From contig NZ_JAAVJI010000001.1 of NCBI RefSeq assembly GCF_012033695.1, forward strand, positions 186,001-250,000: a stretch of DNA of 64,000 nucleotides, given 5' to 3'. This DNA comes from Pseudomonas quercus (GTDB lineage: Bacteria > Pseudomonadota > Gammaproteobacteria > Pseudomonadales > Pseudomonadaceae). The position numbers and the translations under genes are program-made. Below, piece by piece: positions 48,921-57,261 of the stretch. Within the stretch, counting starts at the first letter, position 1. The number at the start of each line of letters is the position of its first letter. The notes under the pieces are model-generated. The model did no database searches. It was not told the origin of the DNA and saw only the letters and a program-made list of their open reading frames with translations.

Positions 48921-48946
48921 ACGCCCCCCTCGGCCGGGGGCGTTTT
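48921..48946 (+). terminator. Rho-independent terminator after terC
   Basis: ACGCCCCC (48921-48928) pairs with GGGGGCGT (48936-48943) around a 7-nt loop and is followed by TTTT. Confidence 0.8.
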
Positions 48947-49134
48947 CAATGGGCCAGGTTAAGGCGGTGTAAAGGGCGAGCCTTATCTTGAGCGCTGGCG
49001 TCTGTTTTGCGCCGTGCTGGGGCAGGTGTCGCGGCATGATGGCGGCGTGCAATGCGCAGTACGCCCCATAGCATGGCGGCTGCCACCAGTATCCAGGCCC
49101 CTATCATCATCAGTATTGCCGCTGTAAGGCTCAT
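48946..49134 (-). CDS. Small single-helix membrane protein
   Basis: This 62-residue protein begins MSLTAAILMMIGAWILVAAA, one transmembrane helix, followed by a basic, Ala/Pro-rich cytoplasmic tail. It converges with terC, and its stop touches the terC terminator. I do not recognise a family. Confidence 0.55.
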   Translation of the reverse strand: MSLTAAILMMIGAWILVAAAMLWGVLRIARRHHAATPAPARRKTDASAQDKARPLHRLNLAH

Positions 49135-49333
49135 AGGTGGTTCTCCTCAGCATCGCCCACGCACGTATCTGTACGTAAGAGCAGTCTAAAGGCCACTATG
49201 TTTCCGAGGCGTGACGAGCGGTTACGACGTGCCGGTATGCATTTGGGTTCAGTGTACCGTCTGTACCTTCCAAGGTGAGCCGCCTATGATGCGCCTACGC
49301 CAGCACTGGCTGGGTCAGAGTCCGGAAACTACC

Positions 49334-50014
49334 ATGCTGTCAGAAATATTAAACCGCTCGGTAAGGCAGGCTGTGAGCCTGGTGGCTGTACTGGGAGTGC
49401 TGGCCGGTTGCGCCACCCCACCAGCCCCGCGCATGGGCACCCTCCCAGACCGGGTGGAACTGACCGCTGTACCTTTTTACCAAGGCGATGACGATCACGG
49501 GGCGCCTACGGCGCTGGCTGCGTTGCTGCGGGACCGTGGAATGACCGTCACGCCTGGCCTGGTCGAGCCCTACCTAAAGTTGCCCGCCAGCCCCCCTGGC
49601 CTAGATCGCAGCGTTGAAGAGGCCGCTCGCCAGTACGGCTTGGTGGTTTACCCGCTACAGCCGGATTTCCAGGCCTTGCTCACCCAGGTCGCTGCAGGCA
49701 ACCCAGTGCTGTTGCGCTACCGTGATGGTGCTTTGTGGGGAACGGATCACTATGCGCTGCTGATCGGTTACGACCGGTTCCGCAGCCACGTACTGCTGCG
49801 CTCCGGGGCGCAGCGTCGGCAGCTGATAACGTTTTCTGACTTCGTAGCGTACTGGCGTTCCGCAGGCAACTGGGCGGTGCTGGCTCAACCTCCTGCACAC
49901 TTGCCCGCCGAGGTAGACCCTGCACGCTGGGCCGCTGCTGCAAACCGGTTGGGCCAGGCAGGCCAGGAGGTGGCAGCGCAACGGGCCCTGAGTGCCCTGA
50001 ACGCCCGCCCCTAA
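49334..50014 (+). CDS. C39-like lipoprotein lacking the catalytic cysteine
   Basis: This 226-residue protein begins MLSEILNRSVRQ, with a lipobox (GVLAGC). It resembles the PA2778-type cysteine peptidase family. The motif usually written QxxxxCGPAALA reads YQGDDDHGAPTALAALL here, so the nucleophilic Cys is replaced by Gly. The His region GTDHYALLIGYD is kept. It also lacks the TPR tail of the active family. It is probably a binding protein and not a peptidase. The start could also be 49286, where a GGTGAG site lies upstream. Confidence 0.75.
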   Translation: MLSEILNRSVRQAVSLVAVLGVLAGCATPPAPRMGTLPDRVELTAVPFYQGDDDHGAPTALAALLRDRGMTVTPGLVEPYLKLPASPPGLDRSVEEAARQYGLVVYPLQPDFQALLTQVAAGNPVLLRYRDGALWGTDHYALLIGYDRFRSHVLLRSGAQRRQLITFSDFVAYWRSAGNWAVLAQPPAHLPAEVDPARWAAAANRLGQAGQEVAAQRALSALNARP

Positions 50015-51294
50015 AAACCTAGCTTATCCCGCAGGCTGTAATACCACGCCCCCAACGCCGACAGGGGCACGCGCAGCGCCTGGCCGCCCGGGAACGGATA
50101 ATGGGGCAGGGCGGCGAAGGCATCGAAGCGTTCAGCCTGGCCGCGCAGCGCTTCAGCCAGTACCTTGCCGGCCAGGTGCGTATAGGTCACGCCATGGCCA
50201 CTGCACCCTTGTGAGTAGTAGAGGCTTTCACCGATGCGGCCCACCTGGGGCAGGCGTGACAGGGTAAGCAGGAAATTACCTGTCCAGGCAAAGTCGATTT
50301 TCACGTTCTTCAGCTGGGGGAAGGCCTTGACCAGGTTAGGCCTGATCAAGGCTTCGATGTTGGCCGGGTCGCGTGCGCCATAGACCACGCCACCGCCGAA
50401 GATCAGCCGTTTGTCTGCGGTAAGCCGGTAGTAGTCCAGCAGGTAGTTGCAATCTTCTACGCAATAGTCCTGTGGCAACAGGCTGTGGGCCAGCTCGTCG
50501 CTCAACGGCTCGGTCGCTACCACCTGGGTGCCGCATGGCATGGACTTGGCCGCCAATTCCGGCACCAGGTTACCCAGGTAGGCGTTGCCCGCCACGATCA
50601 CGAATTTCGCTTTTACCTGGCCTTGTGGCGTGTGCACAACCGGGTTCGGGCCGCGGTCGATACGGGTGGCAGGTGTTTGTTCAAACACCTTGCCACCCAG
50701 CGACTCGACCGCTGCCGCTTCACCCAGGGCCAGGTTAAGCGGGTGGATATGGCCACCGCTCATGTCCAGCAGGCCGCCGATGTAACGCTCGCAGGCCACC
50801 ACCTCACGGATGCGGCGCTGGTCCATCAATTCCAGTTGAGTGTGGCCGTAGCGTTCCCACAAACGCTGCTGGGCTTCCAGGTGACCCAATTGCTTGGAAG
50901 TGAGCGCGGCGAACACACCACCGTTCTTCAAGTCGCAATCAATGTTGTACCGCGCTACGCGATCGCGAATGATACGGCCGCCTTCGAAGGCCATCGCTCC
51001 GAGCAATTGGGCGTGATCGTGGCTGACGGTGCGCTCGATGACATCGATGTCGCGGCTGTAGCTGTTCACGATCTGGCCGCCATTTCGGCCTGAAGCGCCA
51101 AAACCCACCCTGGCCGCTTCTACCACCACGACCTTGAAGCCTTGCTCCAGCAAATGCAGTGCGCTGGACAGGCCTGTATACCCGGCGCCTATCACGCAGA
51201 CGTCGGTTTCCAAGGTTTCCTGCAAGTGCGGGCGCGCGGGCGCACCATTGGCTGAGGCAGCATAGTAAGACGGCGGGTAGGCGATATGCGCCAT
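50011..51294 (-). CDS. FAD-dependent amine oxidoreductase (PuuB-like)
   Basis: This 427-residue DAO-family flavoenzyme has the FAD loop VCVIGAGYTGLSSALHL (about 32-48) and ARVGFGASGRNGGQIVNSY, typical of gamma-glutamylputrescine oxidase (PuuB) and related amine oxidases, with the C-terminal motif YSQGCSGHGVTYTHLAGK. It probably oxidises a gamma-glutamylated polyamine or another secondary amine. It overlaps the C39-like gene by 4 nt at the stops. The Pseudomonas genome has several paralogues, so the substrate is open. Confidence 0.82.
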   Translation of the reverse strand: MAHIAYPPSYYAASANGAPARPHLQETLETDVCVIGAGYTGLSSALHLLEQGFKVVVVEAARVGFGASGRNGGQIVNSYSRDIDVIERTVSHDHAQLLGAMAFEGGRIIRDRVARYNIDCDLKNGGVFAALTSKQLGHLEAQQRLWERYGHTQLELMDQRRIREVVACERYIGGLLDMSGGHIHPLNLALGEAAAVESLGGKVFEQTPATRIDRGPNPVVHTPQGQVKAKFVIVAGNAYLGNLVPELAAKSMPCGTQVVATEPLSDELAHSLLPQDYCVEDCNYLLDYYRLTADKRLIFGGGVVYGARDPANIEALIRPNLVKAFPQLKNVKIDFAWTGNFLLTLSRLPQVGRIGESLYYSQGCSGHGVTYTHLAGKVLAEALRGQAERFDAFAALPHYPFPGGQALRVPLSALGAWYYSLRDKLGF

Positions 51295-51437
51295 GGCAGC
51301 AACCTTTGTTTAATATTCTTGACGATGAAGGATGCTAACTCAAATCGCCTAGGGCTGCTAGCGAACCCATGGGCCAACCTGTGTACGGTCGCGATTGGAT
51401 TTTCAGCGCCTTTTCAGCAGCTTAGAAGAAATTTCCA

Positions 51438-51465
51438 TTGACATCGCTGGTGCCATGCGTAGAAT
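51438..51465 (+). promoter_or_regulatory. Sigma-70 promoter of tRNA-Val
   Basis: TTGACA (51438-51443), a 16-bp spacer, and TAGAAT (51460-51465) place the start near 51472, a few bases before the mature tRNA. The GC-rich GCGCCCCC next to it is a typical discriminator of stringently controlled stable-RNA genes. Confidence 0.8.
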
Positions 51466-51478
51466 GCGCCCCCACAGC

Positions 51479-51555
51479 AGGCACATAGCTCAGTTGGTTA
51501 GAGCACCACCTTGACATGGTGGGGGTCGTTGGTTCGAGTCCAATTGTGCCTACCA
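51479..51555 (+). tRNA. tRNA-Val (anticodon GAC)
   Basis: The 77-nt gene folds as a tRNA: acceptor AGGCACA/TGTGCCT, D arm GCTC/GAGC, anticodon arm CCACC-TTGACAT-GGTGG with anticodon GAC, and T arm GTTGG-TTCGAGT-CCAAT (no mismatch). It ends with the encoded CCA. The gene has its own promoter and terminator. No integrase or partial 3' copy is nearby, so it does not mark an integrated element here. Confidence 0.97.
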
Positions 51556-51575
51556 GCTTCGCCGAAAGGCACGTC

Positions 51576-51607
51576 AAAAAGGGCGATCCGAAAGGGTCGC
51601 CCTTTTT
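51576..51607 (+). terminator. Rho-independent terminator after tRNA-Val
   Basis: AAAAAGGGCGA (51576-51586) pairs with TCGCCCTTTTT (51597-51607). The 11-bp stem includes the A and T tracts, so it could act on both strands, ending the gene at 51628 as well. Confidence 0.9.
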
Positions 51608-51627
51608 GCTGTCCGCCAGCGGCTTCC

Positions 51628-51918
51628 CTACAGCTCGTTCAGCGACTTGTAGGCCTCCCAAGGCATGCCTAGTGCTTGCGCCACTTCCCGGTGCACCCCT
51701 TCACGCAAGCTGGCCAATTCTTCTGGGCTCTCGGCCGTCAGCTCCAGCACATATTCCCAGGGTTCCAGCCCCTGGCTTTGAGCGGCGTCTTCGAAGGCCC
51801 ACTGTACTTGCTGCTGTTGCTCACGGGCATCCAGCTGCCGAATCTCCTCGGCAAGCTCGGGGTGGGTAGCCAGGTAGCGGTCGTGGGCCAACTGCTGGCG
51901 GGCGTCGATAGGGGGCAT
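51628..51918 (-). CDS. Small conserved Pseudomonas protein (DUF6388-like)
   Basis: This 96-residue protein begins MPPIDARQQLAHDRYLATHP. It is mostly helical and acidic, with EIRQLDAREQQQQVQWAFEDA in pieces and EPWEYVLELTAESPEEL. I place it near a Pseudomonas domain of unknown function by general resemblance. The ATG at 51918 is chosen over the frame to 51963, which starts in a region without a ribosome-binding site. Confidence 0.65.
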   Translation of the reverse strand: MPPIDARQQLAHDRYLATHPELAEEIRQLDAREQQQQVQWAFEDAAQSQGLEPWEYVLELTAESPEELASLREGVHREVAQALGMPWEAYKSLNEL

Positions 51919-52059
51919 AACGGCTCTCTGCAAAGGTGAAAACAGGCTGCCATGATGCCACACGTGCCAGGCCTGGCGCTGCCATCAGCGGGCAGTTGGC
52001 CTGCCAAGGCGTGCCCCCGGTGGTAGAATCCCTTCCTACATTTCCAAGAGGCAGTCGGC

Positions 52060-52623
52060 GTGCGTAAATTGACAGGTGTTGCATTGGTATTGGCCTTGGC
52101 GGGTTGCGGCAGCGCGTTGGAAGAGGCGCACAAGGCCGTTTCGGCCCAGCTGGAAAACCCCGGTTCGGCCAAGTACACCAATGTGCATTCAACGCCCAAC
52201 GGCAACATCTGCGGGCAAGTGAAAGGCAAAGACGCCAGCGGTAATTATGGGGGCTATCAAAGCTATGCAGCCATCAAGACCGAAAACGGCTACCAGGCCG
52301 TGATCGACCGGGATGGCCGTAATGTAGTGGTGCGTGCTGCTTGTGGTGCACCGGTGGCGGCACCAGAGGACGCTGCGGCAACAGCTGAGCAGGCGGCCCA
52401 CGGGTGGGATGTGGTGATTGCCGACAATAACCGCGGCGCGGTCACTGACATGATGTCCCGCCTGGTCGAGCATGGGTTCATGGGCAGCGTGGTCACGCGG
52501 GATGGCAAGCCCCGTATTTTCCTCGGCCCTTTCGACAGCCGTGAAGAGGCGGTTGCGACCCGGGACAAGCTGATGGCCAGCCAGGGCATTGAATCAGGCG
52601 TAGAGCCGCATCCCGCTCCGTGA
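52060..52623 (+). CDS. SPOR-domain lipoprotein
   Basis: This 187-residue protein starts with GTG and has a lipoprotein signal (LVLALAGC). The C-terminal 70 residues form a SPOR domain (WDVVIADNNRGAVTDM, RIFLGPFDSREEAV), which binds denuded peptidoglycan at division sites. The middle has an unusual segment, NPGSAKYTNVHSTPNGNICG, typical of small exported proteins. It converges with endA. Confidence 0.82.
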   Translation: MRKLTGVALVLALAGCGSALEEAHKAVSAQLENPGSAKYTNVHSTPNGNICGQVKGKDASGNYGGYQSYAAIKTENGYQAVIDRDGRNVVVRAACGAPVAAPEDAAATAEQAAHGWDVVIADNNRGAVTDMMSRLVEHGFMGSVVTRDGKPRIFLGPFDSREEAVATRDKLMASQGIESGVEPHPAP

Positions 52624-53325
52624 TCAGCTACAGGCCTTGAGGTTGACCGGGCCTACGAACTCATTGCCATGCCCCATCACGCAAGCGACTCGCTGGTTGC
52701 GTTGGCGCTCCCAAGGTTGTACTGGGTAGGTCTTGTTCCAGGCCTGGTACAGCTTGGTGTCCTGGCTAGACAGCCGAAGCTTGTAGCGTTTGCTCATATA
52801 CAGGTAGGTGCGTGCGATCATCCCTCGGATGGTAGGGCGGGGCATCACTTTGCGGGCTTTGAAGTCCACTTGGGTAAGGCAACTGCCGTATTGCCCACGC
52901 TTCTCTGGCAGCCAGCCGAAACTGAAGTTGTTACGGTCGCCGTTTACCTCGCCAATGCTCGGCACCAGGTTGTGCAAGTCGGCTTCGGCTTGCTGGTAGG
53001 TTTTGTCGTGCTGGGTGCAGTTCTTACGCCCACCCGCTTGCCAGCACTGCAGCTGATGGCCGATCTGCCAAGCAGGCACAATGTGCTCCCACTCGATACG
53101 CGACGCCCGTGCCAGGTTCTTGCGGGGCACATAGCCACAGCTCTTGAGATCTACCTTGTTACCCGTGTACTTGCAGCCACAGTAGAACTCCGTGGACTGG
53201 GGAGCATACAGCCGCCAGCCAGCCTTCTTGGCTTCGGAGAACGTACGGGGCGCTTCGGCGAGTGCCGGCGTGATCGCCAGCAGGCACAGGCCGGCCAGCG
53301 CACCGAGTGCGCCTTGCTTAATCAT
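52624..53325 (-). CDS. endA: Endonuclease I (periplasmic or secreted DNase)
   Basis: This 233-residue nuclease begins MIKQGALGALAGLCLLAI, a signal peptide, cut after ALA. The catalytic region is RIEWEHIVPAWQIG, and the metal ligand region is LHNLVPSIGEVNGDRNN and FSFGW. It contains eight Cys in the mature part for disulfides. It degrades double-stranded DNA in the periplasm. The frame to 53526 is not used. Its start overlaps the DUF1654 gene by 8 nt, and both lie behind a LexA-boxed promoter. Confidence 0.93.
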   Translation of the reverse strand: MIKQGALGALAGLCLLAITPALAEAPRTFSEAKKAGWRLYAPQSTEFYCGCKYTGNKVDLKSCGYVPRKNLARASRIEWEHIVPAWQIGHQLQCWQAGGRKNCTQHDKTYQQAEADLHNLVPSIGEVNGDRNNFSFGWLPEKRGQYGSCLTQVDFKARKVMPRPTIRGMIARTYLYMSKRYKLRLSSQDTKLYQAWNKTYPVQPWERQRNQRVACVMGHGNEFVGPVNLKACS

Positions 53326-53563
53326 CCGTAGGCACCACCCAGAACAGTTGAATACCGCCGTCATCCCGCCAGGCAAGGGTGACGTTGTCGTTCTCGGCAA
53401 TTTCGTCGAGCAACTGCTGCCAGTCTTCAGGCGCTTCGTGGGGTTGGCGAAACAGTAGCACCGAACGCGAGCGCTGCGCCGCTGGCCCATTGATGATTTT
53501 TTGAACACGCACCGCCATGCGTTCATACGCCGTGGCTGTTGGAGGGGGTGTGGAACCGGTCAC
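53318..53563 (-). CDS. DUF1654 family protein
   Basis: This 81-residue protein starts at GTG 53563 (VTGSTPPPTATAYERMAVRV). The body RVQKIINGPAAQRSRS, HEAPEDWQQLLDEIAENDNV and DDGGIQLFWVVP matches the DUF1654 family of Pseudomonas. Function is unknown. It is the first gene of an operon with endA (8-nt overlap) and lies just after a perfect LexA-type box, so it is a likely SOS gene. Confidence 0.82.
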   Translation of the reverse strand: MTGSTPPPTATAYERMAVRVQKIINGPAAQRSRSVLLFRQPHEAPEDWQQLLDEIAENDNVTLAWRDDGGIQLFWVVPTDD

Positions 53564-53582
53564 AAGAAAGGCCCTTTTTTGG

Positions 53583-53598
53583 CTGTATGCGCATACAG
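53583..53598 (-). promoter_or_regulatory. LexA (SOS) box upstream of DUF1654-endA
   Basis: CTGTATGCGCATACAG is a perfect 16-bp palindrome of the form CTG-N10-CAG. It overlaps the -10 box of the operon promoter, the usual place for LexA repression. Confidence 0.8.
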
Positions 53599-53623
53599 TA
53601 GTGAGCTGAAGCCTCTTTCGCAA
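53595..53623 (-). promoter_or_regulatory. Sigma-70 promoter of DUF1654-endA
   Basis: On the minus strand, TTGCGA (53623-53618), a 17-bp spacer and TACTGT (53600-53595). The -10 region lies inside the SOS box. Confidence 0.65.
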
Positions 53624-53701
53624 GCCGTTGCGCTTGTTTGCCTACAATGTTCAACCCTTTTTCATACAAGTGAATTAACTGGGCATACCCTGTTGAAGGA
53701 T

Positions 53702-53730
53702 TTGACAGCGCGCTGAACCCCTCTCATAGT
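53702..53730 (+). promoter_or_regulatory. Promoter of the rbs operon
   Basis: TTGACA (53702-53707), a 17-bp spacer and CATAGT (53725-53730). The start would be near 53737, at the edge of the RbsR palindrome. Confidence 0.65.
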
Positions 53731-53737
53731 TGTTGTC

Positions 53738-53749
53738 GCAAACGTTTGC
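53738..53749. promoter_or_regulatory. RbsR operator
   Basis: GCAAACGTTTGC is a perfect 12-bp palindrome of the LacI-family type (central CG). It starts at the predicted transcription start, so a bound repressor would block initiation. RbsR is the natural candidate because its gene is in the operon. Confidence 0.82.
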
Positions 53750-53791
53750 CTCGTGCAACGGGCACAAATAATCATAAGAAGGACGCCCCAC

Positions 53792-54739
53792 ATGAACACC
53801 TTGCCATTCCTGCGTACCCTTTCCGTTTCCCTACTGGCTGCTACCTGGTTGGCGGCAGCGCCGGCCCAGGCGGCCGACAAGCCCAAAGTGGCCTTGGTGA
53901 TGAAGTCCCTGGCCAACGAGTTTTTCCTCACCATGGAAAATGGGGCCAAGGATTACCAGAAGGAACACGCCGCCGACTTTGATCTCATCTCCAATGGCAT
54001 CAAGGACGAATCCGACACTGCCGCACAGATCCGTATCGTCGAGCAGATGATCAATGCCAATGTCAATGCACTGGTGATTGCGCCAGCTGATTCCAAGGCG
54101 CTGGTCTCTGTACTCAAGAAGGCCTCGGACGCGGGCATCAAGGTAGTGAACATCGACAACCAACTGGACCCTGACGTACTCAAGGCCAAGCACCTGGAAG
54201 TGCCATTCGTAGGCCCGGACAACCGCGCTGGCGCCAAGAAGGTAGGGGACTACCTGGCAACCAAGTTGCAAGCAGGTGACCAGGTCGGGATTATCGAAGG
54301 CGTGCCCACCACCACCAACGCCCAGATGCGTAGTGCCGGCTTCAAGGATGCCATGAGCGCGGCCAGCATGAAGGTGGTGTCGGTGCAGTCGGGCAATTGG
54401 GAAATCGATAAAGGCAATGCTGTGGCCACAGCCATGCTGAACGAATACCCGGACATCAAGGCGCTGCTGGCCGGTAACGACAGCATGGCGTTGGGTGCCG
54501 TGTCGGCCGTGCGCGCCGCAGGCAAGGCGGGCAAGGTGTATGTGGTGGGGTATGACAACATCAAGGCCATCGCCCCCATGCTCAAGGACGGTCGCGTGTT
54601 GGCCACGGCTGACCAGTACGCTGCCCGCCAAGCGGTATTCGGTATTGAAGAAGCCCTGCGCCGCGTGAAAGGCGAGCAAAGCGATGCCGGTGGCAACGTG
54701 CAGACCCCGGTCGACCTGGTTACCCAGGCGGCGCAATGA
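53792..54739 (+). CDS. rbsB: Ribose ABC transporter substrate-binding protein
   Basis: This 315-residue periplasmic protein carries ribose to the permease. Its signal peptide starts MNTLPFLRTLSVSLLAATWL and is cut after AQAA. The fold is of the sugar-binding type (VALVMKSLANEFFLTMENG, NVNALVIAPADSKALV, NIDNQLDP). The ATG at 53792 has AAGGA upstream. Just 5' of that site is the A-rich AAATAATCATAAGAA, a candidate Crc/Hfq target. The stop overlaps rbsA (ATGA). Confidence 0.95.
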   Translation: MNTLPFLRTLSVSLLAATWLAAAPAQAADKPKVALVMKSLANEFFLTMENGAKDYQKEHAADFDLISNGIKDESDTAAQIRIVEQMINANVNALVIAPADSKALVSVLKKASDAGIKVVNIDNQLDPDVLKAKHLEVPFVGPDNRAGAKKVGDYLATKLQAGDQVGIIEGVPTTTNAQMRSAGFKDAMSAASMKVVSVQSGNWEIDKGNAVATAMLNEYPDIKALLAGNDSMALGAVSAVRAAGKAGKVYVVGYDNIKAIAPMLKDGRVLATADQYAARQAVFGIEEALRRVKGEQSDAGGNVQTPVDLVTQAAQ

Positions 54740-56274
54740 GCGCGGTAGCCCCTGTATTACGCCTGGAAGGTATCGGCAAAACCTACACCCAGCCTGTGCT
54801 GGGTGGGGTGGACCTGGACCTGAACCCTGGGGAAGTGCTGGCCTTGACCGGGGAAAACGGCGCTGGCAAAAGCACCCTGTCGCGGATTATTGCAGGCCTG
54901 GAAACGCCCACCATCGGCCATATGCGTTTCATAGGGCAGCCGTGGGCACCGGGTAGCCGCCGGGACGCCGAGCGCCAGGGCGTGCGGATGGTATTGCAAG
55001 AGCTGAACCTGCTCCCCACCCTGACCATTGCCGAGAACCTGTTCCTGGAACAGTTGCCACGGCGCTTCGGTTGGGTGGATCGCGCACGCCTGCGCGCGGA
55101 CGCCACCCAAGCCATGGCCCGGGTGGGCCTGGAAGGGCTGGACCCGGACACACCCGTCTCGGAGCTGGGTATCGGCCATCAACAGATGGTGGAAATAGCG
55201 CGAAACCTGATTGGCGACTGCCGCCTGCTGATCCTCGACGAGCCCACGGCCATGCTGACTGCGCGGGAAGTGGAGCTGCTGTTCACGCAGGTTGAACGGC
55301 TCAAGGCAGCCGGTGTGGCGCTGGTGTACATCTCCCATCGGCTGGAAGAAATCGCCCGGATCGCGCAGCGTGTGGCCGTGCTGCGTGATGGTCGGCTGGT
55401 CAAGGTTGCGCGTACCGAAGAGGTCAGCGAAGCCGAAGTGGTCAACCTGATGGTGGGGCGTGAGCTGGGCGAACGCATCGACCTGGGTGAGCGCCACATC
55501 GGCGCACCTTTGCTAAAAGTGGAAGGCCTGGGCCGTGGCCACAAGGTGCGAGACGTCAGCTTCGAGGTGCGCGCCGGCGAAATTTTCGGCATCTCCGGGT
55601 TGATTGGCGCCGGGCGTACGGAATTGCTGCGGCTCATCTTTGCAGCAGACCAGGCTGACACCGGCCGTGTCTGCCTGGGGACGCCACCACAACCTTTGAA
55701 ACTGGGTTCGCCTGCTGAAGCGGTGCGCCAGGGCATCGCCCTGATCAGTGAAGATCGCAAGGGCGAAGGCCTGTTGCTTCAGCAGCCTATCAGCGCCAAC
55801 CTGGCCCTGGGCAACATGGACCAAGTGGCCTCTGTTGGCTGGATGAACAGCGGCCGTGAGCATGCCTTGGCGTGTCGGCAGATCGATGCCATGCGCATTC
55901 GCAGCGCGGGGCCTAGCCAGCCCGTTGGGGAACTGTCCGGCGGCAATCAGCAAAAGGTGGTCATTGGCCGGTGGCTGGAACGCGATTGTAGCGTTTTGCT
56001 GTTTGACGAACCCACGCGGGGCATCGATGTGGGCGCCAAGTTCGACATCTACCGGTTGCTGGGCGACCTCACGCGGCAAGGCAAGGCGCTGGTGGTGGTG
56101 TCCAGCGACCTGCGCGAACTCATGCTGCTGTGCGACCGTATCGGGGTGATGTGTGAAGGTGCGCTCAATGGCATCTTCGAGCGCGCTGACTGGACCCAGG
56201 AACATTTGCTTGCTGCGGCGCTGCCCGGCAACCGTCACTATCGCGCCCCGGCTGGGGCTAGAGAACCCTTATGA
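54736..56274 (+). CDS. rbsA: Ribose ABC transporter ATP-binding protein
   Basis: This 512-residue protein holds two ABC domains. The first has Walker A GENGAGKST (39-47), the signature-like SELGIGHQQM and Walker B LLILDEPTAML. The second has the usual altered Walker A of sugar ABC proteins (GLIGAGRTE, about 290) with a complete signature LSGGNQQKV and LLFDEPTRGID. It overlaps rbsB by 4 nt and rbsC by 4 nt. Confidence 0.96.
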   Translation: MSAVAPVLRLEGIGKTYTQPVLGGVDLDLNPGEVLALTGENGAGKSTLSRIIAGLETPTIGHMRFIGQPWAPGSRRDAERQGVRMVLQELNLLPTLTIAENLFLEQLPRRFGWVDRARLRADATQAMARVGLEGLDPDTPVSELGIGHQQMVEIARNLIGDCRLLILDEPTAMLTAREVELLFTQVERLKAAGVALVYISHRLEEIARIAQRVAVLRDGRLVKVARTEEVSEAEVVNLMVGRELGERIDLGERHIGAPLLKVEGLGRGHKVRDVSFEVRAGEIFGISGLIGAGRTELLRLIFAADQADTGRVCLGTPPQPLKLGSPAEAVRQGIALISEDRKGEGLLLQQPISANLALGNMDQVASVGWMNSGREHALACRQIDAMRIRSAGPSQPVGELSGGNQQKVVIGRWLERDCSVLLFDEPTRGIDVGAKFDIYRLLGDLTRQGKALVVVSSDLRELMLLCDRIGVMCEGALNGIFERADWTQEHLLAAALPGNRHYRAPAGAREPL

Positions 56275-57260
56275 AAACAACCCTTTCTGCCGCGTCTCAA
56301 CCACGCGGCTTTCGCCATGCGCCTGCGGCATTGCGTACCTACCTTGGCCTGGGCGGTGCGCTGCTGGCCTTGGTGGTATTGTTCTCGTGCCTGAGCAGCC
56401 ATTTCCTCTCCTACAACACCTTCAGCATGCTGGCCAACCAGATTCCCGACCTGATGGTGCTGTCGGTGGGCATGACCTTTATCCTGATCATCGGCGGCAT
56501 CGACCTCTCCGTGGGGTCGGTACTGGCACTGGCCGCGTCGGCTGTCAGTGTGGCCATGCTGGGGTGGGGGTGGGGGGCATTGCCATCCGCTGCACTGGGC
56601 CTGGCCTGCGCAACCCTGGCCGGCACCGTCACCGGCGCGGTCACCGTGGCATGGCGTATCCCGTCGTTTATCGTGTCGTTAGGCGTGCTGGAAATGGCAC
56701 GTGGCGCGGCTTACCAACTCACCGATTCCCGCACAGCCTACATTGGTGATGCCTATAGCAGCCTGTCCGAGCCACTGCTGTGGGGTATTTCCCCCTCGTT
56801 CCTGATTGCGCTTGCCGTTGTGGCGGCTGCGCAACTGGTGCTCAGCCGCAGCGTGTTTGGCCGCTACCTTGTAGGTATTGGTACGAACGAGGAAGCGGTG
56901 CGCCTGGTAGGGGTGGACCCGCGGCCTTACAAGGTACTCGTGTTCTCCCTCATGGGCTTGCTGGCAGGCCTGGCGGCGCTGTTCCAAGTGTCTCGCCTGG
57001 AAGCTGCAGACCCTAATGCGGGCGCTGGCCTGGAGCTGCAAGTGATCGCGGCGGTGGTGATCGGTGGCACCAGCCTGATGGGTGGGCGTGGCTCAGTGGT
57101 CAGCACGTTGTTCGGGGTCTTGATCATTTCCGTGCTAGCTGCCGGCCTGGCCCAGATCGGTGCCAGCGAGCCCACCAAGCGCCTGATCACCGGCGCGGTG
57201 ATTGTGCTGGCGGTGATTCTGGACACCTACCGAAGCCGTCGCGCTCGGCAACGCGGCTGA
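56271..57260 (+). CDS. rbsC: Ribose ABC transporter permease
   Basis: This 329-residue integral membrane protein has about eight or more hydrophobic helices and the family text FILIIGGIDLSVGSVLALAA (in pieces near 65-85) and GRYLVGIGTNEEAVRLVGV (about 200-218). It forms the ribose channel with RbsA and RbsB. The coupling overlap with rbsA is ATGA; rbsR starts 1 nt after its stop. Confidence 0.95.
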   Translation: MKTTLSAASQPRGFRHAPAALRTYLGLGGALLALVVLFSCLSSHFLSYNTFSMLANQIPDLMVLSVGMTFILIIGGIDLSVGSVLALAASAVSVAMLGWGWGALPSAALGLACATLAGTVTGAVTVAWRIPSFIVSLGVLEMARGAAYQLTDSRTAYIGDAYSSLSEPLLWGISPSFLIALAVVAAAQLVLSRSVFGRYLVGIGTNEEAVRLVGVDPRPYKVLVFSLMGLLAGLAALFQVSRLEAADPNAGAGLELQVIAAVVIGGTSLMGGRGSVVSTLFGVLIISVLAAGLAQIGASEPTKRLITGAVIVLAVILDTYRSRRARQRG

Positions 57261-57261
57261 C

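Noticed and set aside
51479..51607. tRNA-Val as an attachment site of an integrated element
   Set aside because: There is no integrase, no direct repeat of the tRNA 3' end and no composition shift downstream.
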